The position numbers and the translations under genes are program-made. 64,000 bases of DNA from assembly GCA_963700495.1 (NCBI GenBank), contig CAVOXT010000003.1:372001-436000 (forward strand), in the 5' to 3' direction. This stretch comes from JACCTU01 sp963700495. Its GTDB lineage: Bacteria; Actinomycetota; Thermoleophilia; Gaiellales; Gaiellaceae. The notes below the pieces were generated by a model that saw nothing but the letters and a program-made list of their open reading frames with translations, was not told the DNA's origin and ran no database searches. Positions within the stretch are counted from its first letter, which is position 1. Each line of letters opens with the position of its first letter. This document shows positions 52,884 to 64,000 of the stretch, piece after piece.

Positions 52884-54508
52884 GTCTGCTGCTCCGCGAG
52901 GCGCTTGCGCAGGTCGCGCAGGGGGCGCGGACTCGAGATGTAGGGGAGCTTGTCGAAGTTGTTCGGCGGCGGCGGAGACGTCGTGTACCACTCGAGCGTG
53001 TCGCCGAGCCACGGGTCGTTGCCGACGCGGCGAGCGTTCCGCGAGCGCCAGACGTTGACGAGGAAGACGAGGAAGCCGAGGGCGACGATGAGCGAGCCGA
53101 CGCTCGAGACGATGTTCCAGGCCTGCCACCACGGCGCGTCGCGGTAGCCGGCGACCCGGCGCGGCATCCCGAGCAGCCCGAGGAAGTGTTGCGGCCCGAA
53201 CGTCAGGTTCATGCCGACGAAGAAGAGCCAGAAGTTGAGCTTTCCGAGGCCCTCGCCGAGCATCCTGCCGAACATCTTCGGCCACCAGTAGTAGAGGCCG
53301 GCGAAGATCCCGAAGATCGACCCGCCGAACACCACGTAGTGGAAGTGCGCGACGACGAAGTACGTGTCGTGCACCTGCCAGTCGAACGGAAACGCCGCGA
53401 GGAAGATCCCCGAGAGGCCGCCGATCGTGAAGATCGAGACGACGCCGAGCGCGAACAGCATCGGCGTCGCGAAGTAGAGGTTTCCACCCCAGAGCGTCGC
53501 GAGCCAGTTGATGATCTTCACGCCCGTCGGGATGGCGACCAGCACAGACGCGATCATGAAGTAGCCGTTCAGGGCGTTCGGGAGGCCGACCGCGAACATG
53601 TGGTGCGCCCAGACGAGCAGTGAGATGAAGGCGATCCCCAGGGTCGAGAACGCGATCGCCGTGTAGCCGAAGATCGGCTTCCGCGCGAACACCGGCAGGA
53701 CCTCGGACACGATCCCAAAGGCGGGCAGGATCATGATGTACACCTCGGGGTGTCCGAAGAACCAGAACATGTGCTGGTAGAGCAGGGCGTTGCCACCCTC
53801 GTCAGGCAGGAAGAAGTGCGTGCCGGCCTGGCGGTCGAGCAGTAGCATCGTCAGCGCGGCGGCGATCGCCGGCAGCACCGCGATCAGCAGCCAGGCGTAG
53901 GTATAGATCGCCCAGACGAAGAGCGGTATCCGCATCCAGGTCATCCCGGCCGTCCGGAGCGTGTGGACCGTCGCGACGAAGTTGATCGCGCCGGCGAGCG
54001 ACGAGAGTGCGAGGAGGTGGAGGCTGAGGATCGTCAGGTCGACCGCGGTGTCGCTCTGGACCGCATAGGGCGGGTAGAGGTACCAGCCGGTGTCGGCGGG
54101 GCCACCGGCCGCGAACCACGAGCTGTACAGCAGAGCGCCGCCGAGGAAGAACATCCAGTACGAGAACGCGTTCAGGCGCGGGAACGCCATGTCGGCGGCG
54201 CCGATCATCAGCGGCACCACGAAGTTCCCGAAGCCCGCGAGGATCGGGACGACGACGAGAAACACCATCGTCAGCCCGTGCATGGTGAAGAGCTGGTTGT
54301 AGGTCTCGCGGCTGACGACGTCTGCGGTCGCGGGCGTGACGAGCTCGAGCCTCATCAGGAGCGCGAGCACTCCGCCGACGAGGAAGAAGAACAGGCTCGT
54401 CGCGATGTAGAGGATCCCGATCCGCTTGTGGTCCGTCGTGACGAGCCAGCTCGCGAAGCGACCGCGGTACCACGGCACGGGATAGATCGTCTCGGTCCGG
54501 ACCGCCAC
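52880..54508 (-). CDS. ctaD: Cytochrome c oxidase subunit I (caa3-type)
   Basis: 542 residues, about twelve membrane helices plus a cytoplasmic tail. Heme and copper ligands are visible: FTMHGLTMVF (low-spin heme), FFGHPEVYIM with the His-Tyr pair and Glu region of A-type oxidases, VWAHHMFAVG (CuB) and VAHFHYVVFG (hemes). It reduces O2 to water while pumping protons. GTG 54508 overlaps the coxB stop by one base. The last residues (LRDLRKRLAEQQT) precede ctaB. No subunit III gene follows. Confidence 0.97.
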   Translation of the reverse strand: MAVRTETIYPVPWYRGRFASWLVTTDHKRIGILYIATSLFFFLVGGVLALLMRLELVTPATADVVSRETYNQLFTMHGLTMVFLVVVPILAGFGNFVVPLMIGAADMAFPRLNAFSYWMFFLGGALLYSSWFAAGGPADTGWYLYPPYAVQSDTAVDLTILSLHLLALSSLAGAINFVATVHTLRTAGMTWMRIPLFVWAIYTYAWLLIAVLPAIAAALTMLLLDRQAGTHFFLPDEGGNALLYQHMFWFFGHPEVYIMILPAFGIVSEVLPVFARKPIFGYTAIAFSTLGIAFISLLVWAHHMFAVGLPNALNGYFMIASVLVAIPTGVKIINWLATLWGGNLYFATPMLFALGVVSIFTIGGLSGIFLAAFPFDWQVHDTYFVVAHFHYVVFGGSIFGIFAGLYYWWPKMFGRMLGEGLGKLNFWLFFVGMNLTFGPQHFLGLLGMPRRVAGYRDAPWWQAWNIVSSVGSLIVALGFLVFLVNVWRSRNARRVGNDPWLGDTLEWYTTSPPPPNNFDKLPYISSPRPLRDLRKRLAEQQT

Positions 54509-55485
54509 TAGCCGCCGTCTCCCGCGACAGTCCGCGTGTACTCGATCAGCCTGTCGATCTGCTCGTCGCTCCAGTCGTGTCCGACCGGAGGCATGGTCTT
54601 ACCGCCGTTGCGCACGAGCAGCGCGAGCCCTGCGGGGTTGGCAAACGTGGGGTTGCCGCTCAGCGTCGGGCCGATCAGCTGAGGCCCTTCGAGGTTGTGG
54701 CACTTCGCGCAGGCGGCGTCGAACTGCTCCTTCCCGCTCCCGGAGAGACGCGCGAGCTCTGACTCGTAGCGCTCCGGGGGCAGGGCGCGCACCGTCATCG
54801 TCATCGCGGAGTGCTGCAGCCCGCAGAACTCTGTGCAGTTCCCCAGGTAGTCGCCCGCCCTCTCCGCGCGGAACCAGGTGTGGTTCGGGTTGCCGGGAAT
54901 CGCGTCGATCTTGCCGCCGAGCGCCGGGATCCACCACGAGTGGATCACGTCCGAGTCGGGCGCCGTCACCTCGAGCTCGACGGTGCGGCCGACGGGCACG
55001 ACCATCGTGTCGTAGGTGATCCTGCCGTCGGGGTACCGGAACTCCCAGTAGAACTGGCGGCCGGACACCTCGATGTGGAGGTTCGGCTCGGCCTGCGGCC
55101 CGTTCGACGCCGTCGAGACATCGCTCACGTCCGGCAGCTTGTAGAAGACGAACGCGACGATCACCGTGACGAGGAAGACCGGGATGATCGTCCAGAGCAC
55201 CTCGAGCCTGGTGTTGCCGTGGATCTGCGGCCCCTCCGCGTCGACTGGACGGTCTCGCCGCCGGTAGCGGACCAGGAAGACGATCAGCACGCTCTCGACG
55301 GAGACGAAGACAAGACCGGTGACGGCGAGCAGGAGGTAGTAGGTCTGGTTGATCGCCTCGGCGTTCGGCGACTCCGGGTTGACCGGGGTGAGACCGGCGT
55401 TGTCGGCGAGCGCCGGCGCGGCGAGCGCGAGCGCGCCGAGCATCAGTGCGGCGGTCAAGACGAGGCGGCGCACGGCCGGTGGCAT
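54508..55485 (-). CDS. ctaC: Cytochrome c oxidase subunit II with fused cytochrome c domain
   Basis: 325 residues. Signal peptide then two membrane helices (about 48-70 and 95-118), cupredoxin domain with the CuA ligands in NCTEFCGLQHSAMTM and SWWIPALGGKIDAIPG, then a C-terminal cytochrome c domain with heme motif CAKCH and axial Met in GKTMPPVGHDWSD. This architecture defines caa3 oxidases, which take electrons directly through the fused cytochrome. First gene of the cox operon. Confidence 0.97.
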   Translation of the reverse strand: MPPAVRRLVLTAALMLGALALAAPALADNAGLTPVNPESPNAEAINQTYYLLLAVTGLVFVSVESVLIVFLVRYRRRDRPVDAEGPQIHGNTRLEVLWTIIPVFLVTVIVAFVFYKLPDVSDVSTASNGPQAEPNLHIEVSGRQFYWEFRYPDGRITYDTMVVPVGRTVELEVTAPDSDVIHSWWIPALGGKIDAIPGNPNHTWFRAERAGDYLGNCTEFCGLQHSAMTMTVRALPPERYESELARLSGSGKEQFDAACAKCHNLEGPQLIGPTLSGNPTFANPAGLALLVRNGGKTMPPVGHDWSDEQIDRLIEYTRTVAGDGG

Positions 55486-55495
55486 TCTAAGAGTC

Positions 55496-55798
55496 GTGGC
55501 CGCACGGACGAGGGTTCAGCTGCCGCCCGCCGTGGGCGGCGAGATCGAGGTGTACGTGAACGGCATTCGCCAGGAGGAAGGCCTGGACTTCGAGCGGCAC
55601 GGCGAGGGCGAGCTCCTCTTCCAACGGCAGCTCATGCGTGAAGGACGGCTCGGCTTCTGGCGCTGGCTGAGCATCGTGCTCGGGATCGCCGGCACCTATC
55701 GCCAGAACGACAGCGTCGACGTCGTCTACGACCGCGGCGGCCGCCGCGTGGTGGCGACCGCGCTGCCTCTCGTGCGAGACGACTCGCATACTCTCTGA
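55496..55798 (+). CDS. Hypothetical protein with one hydrophobic segment
   Basis: 100 residues from GTG 55496. A beta-rich N-terminus (GGEIEVYVNGIRQEEGLDFE) resembles a short ligand-binding or adhesion strand pattern, then one amphipathic or membrane helix (LGFWRWLSIVLGIAGTY) and a basic C-terminus. No family recognised. Only 10 bp from the divergent coxB start, and 4 bp before the next gene, with which it probably forms an operon. Confidence 0.65.
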   Translation: MAARTRVQLPPAVGGEIEVYVNGIRQEEGLDFERHGEGELLFQRQLMREGRLGFWRWLSIVLGIAGTYRQNDSVDVVYDRGGRRVVATALPLVRDDSHTL

Positions 55799-55802
55799 CG
55801 GA

Positions 55803-57228
<1,426 letters not shown>

Positions 57229-57236
57229 CGCTTCGC

Positions 57237-59801
57237 CTATTCGTACTGGAGTGCTTCCAGGACGTTGAGGCGCGACGCGCGGCGCGCCGGAAGAACGGCC
57301 GCCGCGATTCCGGCGAAGACCGCGACGATCGCGAACACGACCAGCGGCGTGACCGGAATGGAGAGCGACAGGTCGTAGTCCGCGAGCGCGTGCGTTACGG
57401 CCGTCGCAAGGGCGATCCCGACCGGCAGGCCGAGCGCCGCGCCGATCAGCGCGGTCACGACGCCCTCGTGCCGGATCATGCGGCGCGTCTGCCGCCGCGT
57501 CAGGCCGACCGCCCGAAGCATCCCGATCTCCCGCGTCCGCTCGAACACCGCGAGCACGAGCGTGTTCACCATTCCGAACAGGCTCACGATCACGGACAGC
57601 GCGAGCAGTGCGTAGAGCAGGTTGAGGATGCCGTCGATCTCGGCGACCCGCTCGTCCACGAACGTGTCGTCCGAGACAAGCCTCGCATCGGGGTAGGCGG
57701 CGAGCGACGCCGCGAGAGTCGACTCGGGCGCTTTCGACCAGACGAGCGTGAGCGCGTCGCCGGGCCGGTCGAAGTACTGGTCGAACGTCGCCTGCGAGAC
57801 GGCGACGCTCCCGAGGAGCGAGTCGAAGCGCGGCGGGTCGTACACGGCGCGGACGCGCAGGTTCAGCATCTTGCCGGTCGGCGTACGCACGATGAACCAG
57901 CCGCCGTCGGCGAAGCCGTACTCGTCCGCGAAGGACTTCCGCACGATCGCGTCGCTGGGCCCGAGCGTCCGCAGAGCGGCGGGCGAGCCGCTCTCCCACT
58001 CGAGGTGGAAGACCTCGCCGATCGTGGCCGGGTCGATTCCGCTCACGTCGACGCCTTTTCCGAGCACGCGGCCGCGCTCTCGGCGGATGCTCGAGGCAAC
58101 CTCGACGCCCGGTGCGTCTGCGACCGTCTCGCCGACGAGCGCCGGGAGGGTCGTCCAGCCGTTCTGGGAGACGACGACGTAGTCGGCGTCGATCTGCTGC
58201 ACGATCGCGTCACGCTCCGAGCTGCGCAGGCCCTGCCCCATCACCGTCACGAAGGTGACGAGCGCGAGCCCGATCATGAGCGCTGCCGCGGTTGCGGCCG
58301 TCCGGCCGGGCATCCGCACCGCGTTGCCGCGCGCGAGCCGGCCCGCTGCGCCGCCGAACCTCGCGGCGGGCCAGCCGAGCACGCGCGCGAGCGGCGTGAC
58401 CAGCCTCGTGGACACCATCGCGACGCCGACGAACAGCGCGAGCGTCCCGAGCGCCAGCGAGAGCACGCGGGTGCCGGCACCCACGCCGGGCACGAAGAGC
58501 CCGTACGCGAGCACCGTTGCCGAGAGCCCGACCAGCCCGAGCGAGATCGGGAACGCGAGCCGCGCGAGCGCCCCGCGAGGCGCGGTCGCGCCCTCGCGGA
58601 CCGCCGCGATCGCGGACACGCGCGTGGCGCGAACCGCCGGGGCGACCGATGCAGCGAGCGTGACGATCGTGCCGAGCAGCAGCGCGATCACCCACGTCCG
58701 CGTCGCGAACACCATCTCCGCCCGCGGGAGGTCGAGGTCGACCGCTGCGAACAGCGCGGTCAGGCCCTTGGCGAGCCCGACGCCGGCCGCGATCCCGAGC
58801 AGCGACGCGACGAGCCCGACCGCGAACGCCTCGAGGACGACGCTGCCGAGCACCTGGGCCCGGGTGGCGCCGAGCGTGCGCAGCGTCGCGAGCTCGCGCG
58901 TGCGCTGTGCGACCGTGATCGACAGCGTGTTGAAGATCACGAACGCCCCGACGAAGAGCGCGATCGCCCCGAAGCCGAGCAGCGCGTAGCGGATGAAGCT
59001 GATGAACTCCGAGACGCCCTTCTTGTCGGCGGCGGCCTGCTCGGCGGCCGTGCGCACCTGCGCGTTCGCGGGCAGGAGGCTCTCGATCTCGCGGACGAGC
59101 CGCTTGTCCGAGACGCCGTTCCGGCCGGCGACGGAGACGACGTCGTAGCCCGGCTTGTCGAGCAGGCGCTGAGCCTCGTCGACGTCGAAGACGGCCATCG
59201 TCGCGCTGCCGATCGTGTCCACGTCGCCGTACTGCGCGATCCCGACGAGCCGGAACGAGCGCACCGGGCCGCCGACGGCGATCCGCACGAGCTCGCCGAC
59301 CTGGAAGCCGAGCTTGTCGGCACTGCTCGCGTCGATCACGACCTCGCCCGGACCGTCGGCGAACTCGCCCTTGACGAGCTTGAGCGGGTTGAACCGCGCC
59401 TGTGCCGGTGACGGGTCGACGCCGAGCCCGAAGGTCGGGTTGCCGTTGCCCGTGACGATCTCGCCGTTGCGGTCGATCAGCTTGGCCTGGTTGGCGCTCG
59501 AGTTGAGGTCGAGGATCTCGCCTGCGGCGGCCTCGACGTCCGGGAGTGCGCGGACCTGCCGCAGCAGCCGGTCGGAGACGAGGGCGTTGCCCTGATCGGA
59601 CCAGTCGACGAGCGAGCGCCCGCTGACGACGACGTCCGTCTGCTCGTACGAGCTCGAGAAGATCGAGTCGAACGCCTTCGACATCGTGTCGGTGAGCACG
59701 AAGCTCCCGGTCACCATCGCGACGCCGAGGATGACGGAGAACGCCGTGAGCGTGGTGCGGAGCTTGCGCCCGAAGATGCCCTTGAGTGCGACGCGCTTCA
59801 T
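57237..59801 (-). CDS. FtsX/MacB-type ABC transporter permease
   Basis: 854 residues. An N-terminal helix (GRKLRTTLTAFSVILGVAMV), a large extracytoplasmic MacB-PCD-like domain, three helices of a first FtsX domain (about 275-395), two single helices, a second extracytoplasmic domain and a second FtsX domain ending in NVLEALQYE. This two-FtsX arrangement is typical of the LolCDE/MacB/YtrF superfamily, mechanotransmission proteins acting on lipoproteins, peptides or cell-wall enzymes. Start ATG 59801 overlaps the ATPase stop (ATGA). Confidence 0.92.
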   Translation of the reverse strand: MKRVALKGIFGRKLRTTLTAFSVILGVAMVTGSFVLTDTMSKAFDSIFSSSYEQTDVVVSGRSLVDWSDQGNALVSDRLLRQVRALPDVEAAAGEILDLNSSANQAKLIDRNGEIVTGNGNPTFGLGVDPSPAQARFNPLKLVKGEFADGPGEVVIDASSADKLGFQVGELVRIAVGGPVRSFRLVGIAQYGDVDTIGSATMAVFDVDEAQRLLDKPGYDVVSVAGRNGVSDKRLVREIESLLPANAQVRTAAEQAAADKKGVSEFISFIRYALLGFGAIALFVGAFVIFNTLSITVAQRTRELATLRTLGATRAQVLGSVVLEAFAVGLVASLLGIAAGVGLAKGLTALFAAVDLDLPRAEMVFATRTWVIALLLGTIVTLAASVAPAVRATRVSAIAAVREGATAPRGALARLAFPISLGLVGLSATVLAYGLFVPGVGAGTRVLSLALGTLALFVGVAMVSTRLVTPLARVLGWPAARFGGAAGRLARGNAVRMPGRTAATAAALMIGLALVTFVTVMGQGLRSSERDAIVQQIDADYVVVSQNGWTTLPALVGETVADAPGVEVASSIRRERGRVLGKGVDVSGIDPATIGEVFHLEWESGSPAALRTLGPSDAIVRKSFADEYGFADGGWFIVRTPTGKMLNLRVRAVYDPPRFDSLLGSVAVSQATFDQYFDRPGDALTLVWSKAPESTLAASLAAYPDARLVSDDTFVDERVAEIDGILNLLYALLALSVIVSLFGMVNTLVLAVFERTREIGMLRAVGLTRRQTRRMIRHEGVVTALIGAALGLPVGIALATAVTHALADYDLSLSIPVTPLVVFAIVAVFAGIAAAVLPARRASRLNVLEALQYE

Positions 59802-60574
59802 CGACCGGTCACCTCCTGCATGGCCGCGAGCACCTCGCGCGCGGTCGACTCCTGGAGGTCCTTGACGATCCGGCCGTCGGCGATGAACAGGATCCGGTCG
59901 GCCATCGACGCAGCGCCGGCGTCGTGCGTGACCATCACGGTCGTCTGGCCGAGGTCGTCGACGGCGTTCCGCAGCACGCGGAGCACGTCCATCGACGTCG
60001 CCGAGTCGAGGTTGCCGGTCGGCTCGTCCGCGAAGAGGACGGCCGGGTTGGAGACGAGCGCCCGCGCAATCGCGACGCGCTGCTGCTGGCCGCCGGACAG
60101 CTCGGAGGGCCGGTGCCTGCGCCGCTTGTCGATCCCGACGGTGACGAGCAGCTCCTCGATCCACTCGCGGTCGACCTTCTGGCCGGCGATGTCGAGCGGC
60201 AGGAGCACGTTCTCCTCCGCCGAGAGCATCGGCAGGAGGTTGAAGAACTGGAAGACGAAGCCGATCTTCTGCCGGCGGAAGAGGGTGAGCTTCTTGTCGC
60301 TCAGCTCCGAGATGTCGACGCCGTCGAGAACGACACGGCCCTCGGTCGGCCGGTCGAGCCCGGCGAGGATGTGCATCAGCGTCGACTTGCCCGAGCCCGA
60401 GGGGCCCATGACGGCGGTGAGCTTGCCTCGCTCGACCTCGAGCGAGACCCCCCGCAGCGCCTCGACGGCCGTGTCGCCCTCGCCGTAGCGGCGGGTGACG
60501 CGGTCGATGCTGACGATTGACTCCCCGAGCGGGTCGGAGCCGGGCTGCGGGGCGCGGAGTTCGACGACGGACAT
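59798..60574 (-). CDS. ABC transporter ATP-binding protein, MacB/LolD family
   Basis: 258 residues from ATG 60574 with RBS AGGAGG. Walker A GPSGSGKSTLMHIL, Q-loop FVFQFFNLLP, signature SELSGGQQQRVAIARAL, Walker B AVLFADEPTGNLDS, H-loop VMVTHDAG. Energises the FtsX-type permease encoded next. The 166 bp between it and the divergent cyclase gene shows an RBS for this gene and a GGGG-rich stretch; no operator could be recognised. Confidence 0.94.
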   Translation of the reverse strand: MSVVELRAPQPGSDPLGESIVSIDRVTRRYGEGDTAVEALRGVSLEVERGKLTAVMGPSGSGKSTLMHILAGLDRPTEGRVVLDGVDISELSDKKLTLFRRQKIGFVFQFFNLLPMLSAEENVLLPLDIAGQKVDREWIEELLVTVGIDKRRRHRPSELSGGQQQRVAIARALVSNPAVLFADEPTGNLDSATSMDVLRVLRNAVDDLGQTTVMVTHDAGAASMADRILFIADGRIVKDLQESTAREVLAAMQEVTGR

Positions 60575-60740
60575 GGCTTCAACCTCCTGTGGACGTGTTC
60601 GCCCGGCCATCGTGCGCCCGTGGGTGGTGAGGTCGCGTCGGGCGACCCCCCCAAACGTCACCCCAGTCTTCTCGGGGGAAGCAAACTTCCGTACGCTGCG
60701 TCTAGCTGGGAAGCCCCGCGCCCCCAGGGGTCATAAGCAC

Positions 60741-63700
60741 ATGAACGCACTTCCGACCGGCACCGTCACCTTCCTGTTCTCGGACATCCAGGGCTCGACG
60801 CAGCTCCTGAAAGACCTGGGCCGGGACGACTACGGCAGCCTGCTCTCGCTCCACAACGAGCTGCTCCGGCACGCGTTCGAGGCGGCCGGCGGCGTCGAGA
60901 TCGACCGCCAGGGCGACTCGTTCTTCGCCGTCTTCTCGAGCGCCGGGGCGGCCGTGCAGGCGGCGATCGAGGCCCAGCGGGCCGTGCTCCACCAGGAGTG
61001 GCCGGAACGGGCCGTCGTCCGGATCCGGATGGGCATCCACACCGGCGAGGCGACCGTCGGAGAGGACGGCTACGTCGGCTTCGCCGTGCACCAGGCTTCG
61101 CGGATCGGCGACGCCGGCCACGGCGGCCAGATCCTGCTTTCGAGCACGACCGCCCACCTCGTCGAGCACGACCTCCCCCGCGACGTCTCGCTCCGCGACC
61201 TCGGCAAGAACCGGCTCGAAGGCCTCGACCGGCCGGAGCGTCTGTTCCAGCTCGTCGTCCCGGACCTGCCGGACGTCTTCCCGCCGCTCGCGACACGCGC
61301 CGGGCGCGCCGACCGCGCCGGGCGCGGCGGTCCTGCTCGAGCGCGAGGCGGAGCTGGCGGCGCTCCGGGCCATGATCGAGGTGTCCCGCAGCGGCAACGG
61401 CCGCTTCGTCGCGATCGAGGGGAACGCCGGCATGGGCAAGACGCGGCTCGTGGCGGAGACGCGCTCGCTCGCGTCGAGCGCCGGAATGCGCGTGCTCAGC
61501 GCCCGCGGGGGCGAGCGCGAGCACGAGTTCTCGTTCGGGATCGTCCGGCAGCTGTTCGAGCCGATGCTCGCACTGGCGGCGGAGGAGGAGCGGGAGGAGC
61601 TCCTCGCAGGCGCGGCCGCACTCGCGGCGCCGCTCTTCGACGAGCGCGGCCTGAGCGACCCTGCGGTGCTGGCGGACAACTCGTTCTCGACCCTTCACGG
61701 CCTCTTCTGGCTCGCCGGCAACCTCGCGACGCGCCAGCCGCTGCTGCTCGCGGTCGACGACCTCCATTGGGGCGACGCGGCCTCGCTGCGCTGGCTGAAC
61801 TACACGGCCCGGCGGCTCGAGGGGATGCCGATCCTCCTGGTCGCCGGCACGCGGCCACCCGCGCAGAGCAACGAAGAGTCGCTCGTGGCCGAGATCATCT
61901 CCGACCCCGGCGCCGTCGTGATCCGCCCGCAGGCGCTCACGCTCCACGCGGCGCAGTCGCTGATCCGCGAGACGCTCGCGCGCGACGTCGACGTGGAGTT
62001 CGCCGACGCCTGCCACGAGGCGACGGGCGGCAACCCGCTGCTCCTGCGGGCGCTGCTGGACGCACTCGCGAGTGAGGGGATCGCGCCGAAGGCGCGGAAC
62101 GCCGAGCGTGTGTACGAGCTCGGGCCGGAGGCCGTCTCACGCTCCGTCCATCTGCGCCTCGCGCGCCTGCCCGCCGAGGCGACCGCGCTCGCGCAGGCGG
62201 TGGCGGTGCTGGGCGACGACGTCCGCCTCGCCGACGCGGCGACCCTCGCGGGGATCGAGCGCGAGCTCGCGGCGCATACCGCGGCCACGCTGGCCAGGAA
62301 CGGCCTCCTCAGGGTCGAGCGGCGCCTTGCGTTCGTGCATCCCGTCGTGCGCTCCGCCGTCTACGCCGATCTCAACGGTGCGGAGCGCGAGCACAACCAC
62401 GCACGGGCGGCCGAGCTGCTCGCGGAGGCCCGTGCCCCGAACGAGCAGATCGCGGCCCACCTCCTGCTGACCCGGCCCGGCGCGATCGAGTTCGGCATCC
62501 CCGTCCTGTACCAGGCGGCCGACCGTGCGCTCTCGAAGGGCGACCCGGACGCCGCCTCTGCGTACCTCCGTCGTGCAGCGGAGGAACCGCTCGAGGACGC
62601 AGACAGGGCCGAGCTCCTGTACCGGCTCGGCCTGGCCGAGCGCCTCGTCGACAACCCGCTTGCCGTCAGGCACCTGCGCGAGGCTCACGCGCTCGAAGCG
62701 GACACGGTCGAGCGCGCGCGAATCGCGCTCGACCTCGGCCGGACGCTCCTCTACAGCCTCCAGGTCGAGGAGGCCGTGCAGCTGCTCGAGGAGGCGATCG
62801 AGTCGGTGGCCGGGACGGACCTCGACCTCTGCCGGCGGCTCGAGGCCGGCCTGCTCACCGTCACGCTGATCTTCGCGCCGCTGTTCCCGCTCGCGCAGAA
62901 GCAGATCGAACGGGTCAGCAGACTGCCGCTCGGCGACGACATCGGCTCCAGGATGCTCCTCGGCCTGCTCGCGTTCGCGGATGCGCGTGGGCTCGGCGAC
63001 CGCGCGACCTGCATCGACCAGGCCGAGAGGGCCGTGGCGGGCGGGGCGCTCTTCGCCGAGGACAACCCGGCGTTTGCCTTCTCGACGGTCACCCTGACCG
63101 TCGCCGACTGCTGGGACACGGCGGCGGCGATCTTCGACGACGCCTTCGCCGACGCCCGGCTCCGCGGCTCCGTCTCCGCGTACGCGGTCGCATCGATCTT
63201 CCGCGGTTACCTCCACATCTTCACCGGCGACCTGAGCGAAGCCGAGGCCGACCTTCGGAACGCTCTCGAGGCGAGCGAGCAGCACGGACTCGCAAGCGGG
63301 ATGCCCTACGCGCTCGCGTTCCTCGCAGACGCCCAAATGCAGCGGGGCGACCTCGAGGCGGCGATCGAGACGCTCGCCCGCGTCGACGCCCTCCCCGAGC
63401 CCTCGCGCGAGCAGGCTTTCGTCTACGACGCGCGCGGCCGTCTCCGGTTCCTCCAGGGCCGCCACCGCGACGCGCTGGCCGAGTTCGACAAGGCACGCCA
63501 GATCTTCGAGGCGCTCGGCGGCGTCAACCCGGCGGTCATCTCCTGGCGCTCGCAGATGGCGCTGGCGCACCAGCAGCTCGGGGAGACGGAGGAGGCACAG
63601 CGGCTCGCAGCCGAGGAGGTCGAGCTCTCCAGGCGCTGGGGGGCGCCGCGCGCGATCGCGAAGTCGCTCCGGGTCGCGGGCATGGTCGAGGGCGGCGAGC

Positions 63701-64000
63701 GGGGCGTCGAGCTCCTCCAGGAGGCGGTCGAGGTGCTCGAGGACTCCGAGGCGGTTCTCGAGCGCGCGCGCGGGCTCGTCGAGCTCGGCGCCGCCCTGCG
63801 GCGCACGAACCAGCGCTCCGAGGCACGAGAGCACCTGCGGCAGGCGCTCGATCTGGCCCACCAGGGCGAGTCCGTCCCGCTCGTCGCCAGGGCCCAGGAG
63901 GAGCTCATGGCGACGGGCGCCCGGCCGCGCCGAATCGCGCTGAGCGGCCTCGACGCCCTCACCCCGAGCGAGCGGCGGGTCGCCGGCATGGCCGCCAAGG
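60741..64000 (+). CDS. Class III cyclase - AAA ATPase - TPR - LuxR regulator (partial, one apparent frameshift)
   Basis: Over 1080 residues, running off the window. Cyclase homology domain (about 1-180): TVTFLFSDIQGSTQLL and IDRQGDSFFAVFSSAGAA hold the two metal Asp. The frame shifts by one extra base at about 61300-61330; beyond it an AAA_16/STAND ATPase follows (Walker A EGNAGMGKTRL, Walker B LLLAVDDLHW), then TPR-like helices, and at the edge LTPSERRVAGMAAK, the beginning of a LuxR-type HTH. Such proteins are large ATP-dependent transcription regulators; whether the cyclase is catalytic is unknown. GTP/ATP-specificity residues not assigned. Confidence 0.85.

Overview
The window is a high-GC (about 70%) actinobacterial chromosome segment. 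The combination of an fhaA-fhaB-pstP-rodA-pbpA-pknB cluster, a pentose-phosphate operon with opcA, an actinobacterial-style short 6-phosphogluconate dehydrogenase, caa3-type cytochrome oxidase genes and dense ATGA/GTGA gene overlaps points to a deep-branching actinobacterium. Thermoleophilia (Gaiellales/Solirubrobacterales) is my best guess, by inference only. I saw no rRNA, tRNA, CRISPR array, prophage or transposase.

Layout: 1-6681 (minus) is a cell-envelope and growth-control operon of two Ser/Thr kinases, two FHA proteins, a PP2C phosphatase, a SEDS protein and a class B PBP. 6743-10703 holds small envelope or unknown proteins, an HNH endonuclease and a C39-like protease. 10744-17517 (plus) is the arginine operon argCJBD-R-G-H, without argF. 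17514-21485 has sulfurtransferase, SIMPL and ppc genes. 21541-25239 (minus) is a nitrogen operon, glnA-GNAT-glnB-amtB, with its own promoter and an attenuator leader. 25535-30028 has a small basic protein, an ABC-2 exporter, an MFS permease and a collagen-like secreted protein. 30032-31485 is a second glnA, again behind an attenuator. 33083-36651 contains a GAF-HisKA_2 histidine kinase and an ANTAR-domain response regulator, separated by VOC/HxlR genes. 36652-46639 has an ABC-F protein, transketolase (minus) and rpiB-tal-pgi-gnd-zwf-opcA (plus). 46642-51367 encodes secreted proteins and an amidase. 51589-55485 (minus) is coxB-coxA-ctaB plus a 39-residue membrane peptide. 55496-60574 has two unknown genes and a FtsX/MacB-type ABC transporter. 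The window ends inside a cyclase-AAA-LuxR regulator.

Most interesting signal: both glutamine synthetase genes sit behind intrinsic terminators whose 5' arm is also the 3' arm of a small hairpin with a six-base loop (GAGGC/GCCUC and AAGGC/GCCUU, a covarying stem). This is the architecture used by ANTAR antiterminators. An ANTAR regulator and a HisKA_2 kinase of the EutVW type lie within 12 kb, so a phosphorelay-controlled RNA attenuation circuit for ammonium assimilation is likely.

Data quality: 13 genes carry apparent frameshifts although the protein sequence on both sides is fully family-like. They are densest at 17.9-24.0 kb, with around twenty in ppc alone. Many are GG/GCG or CC/CGC confusions. 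I read them as sequencing or assembly errors, not pseudogenes. Coordinates for such genes span the whole locus.
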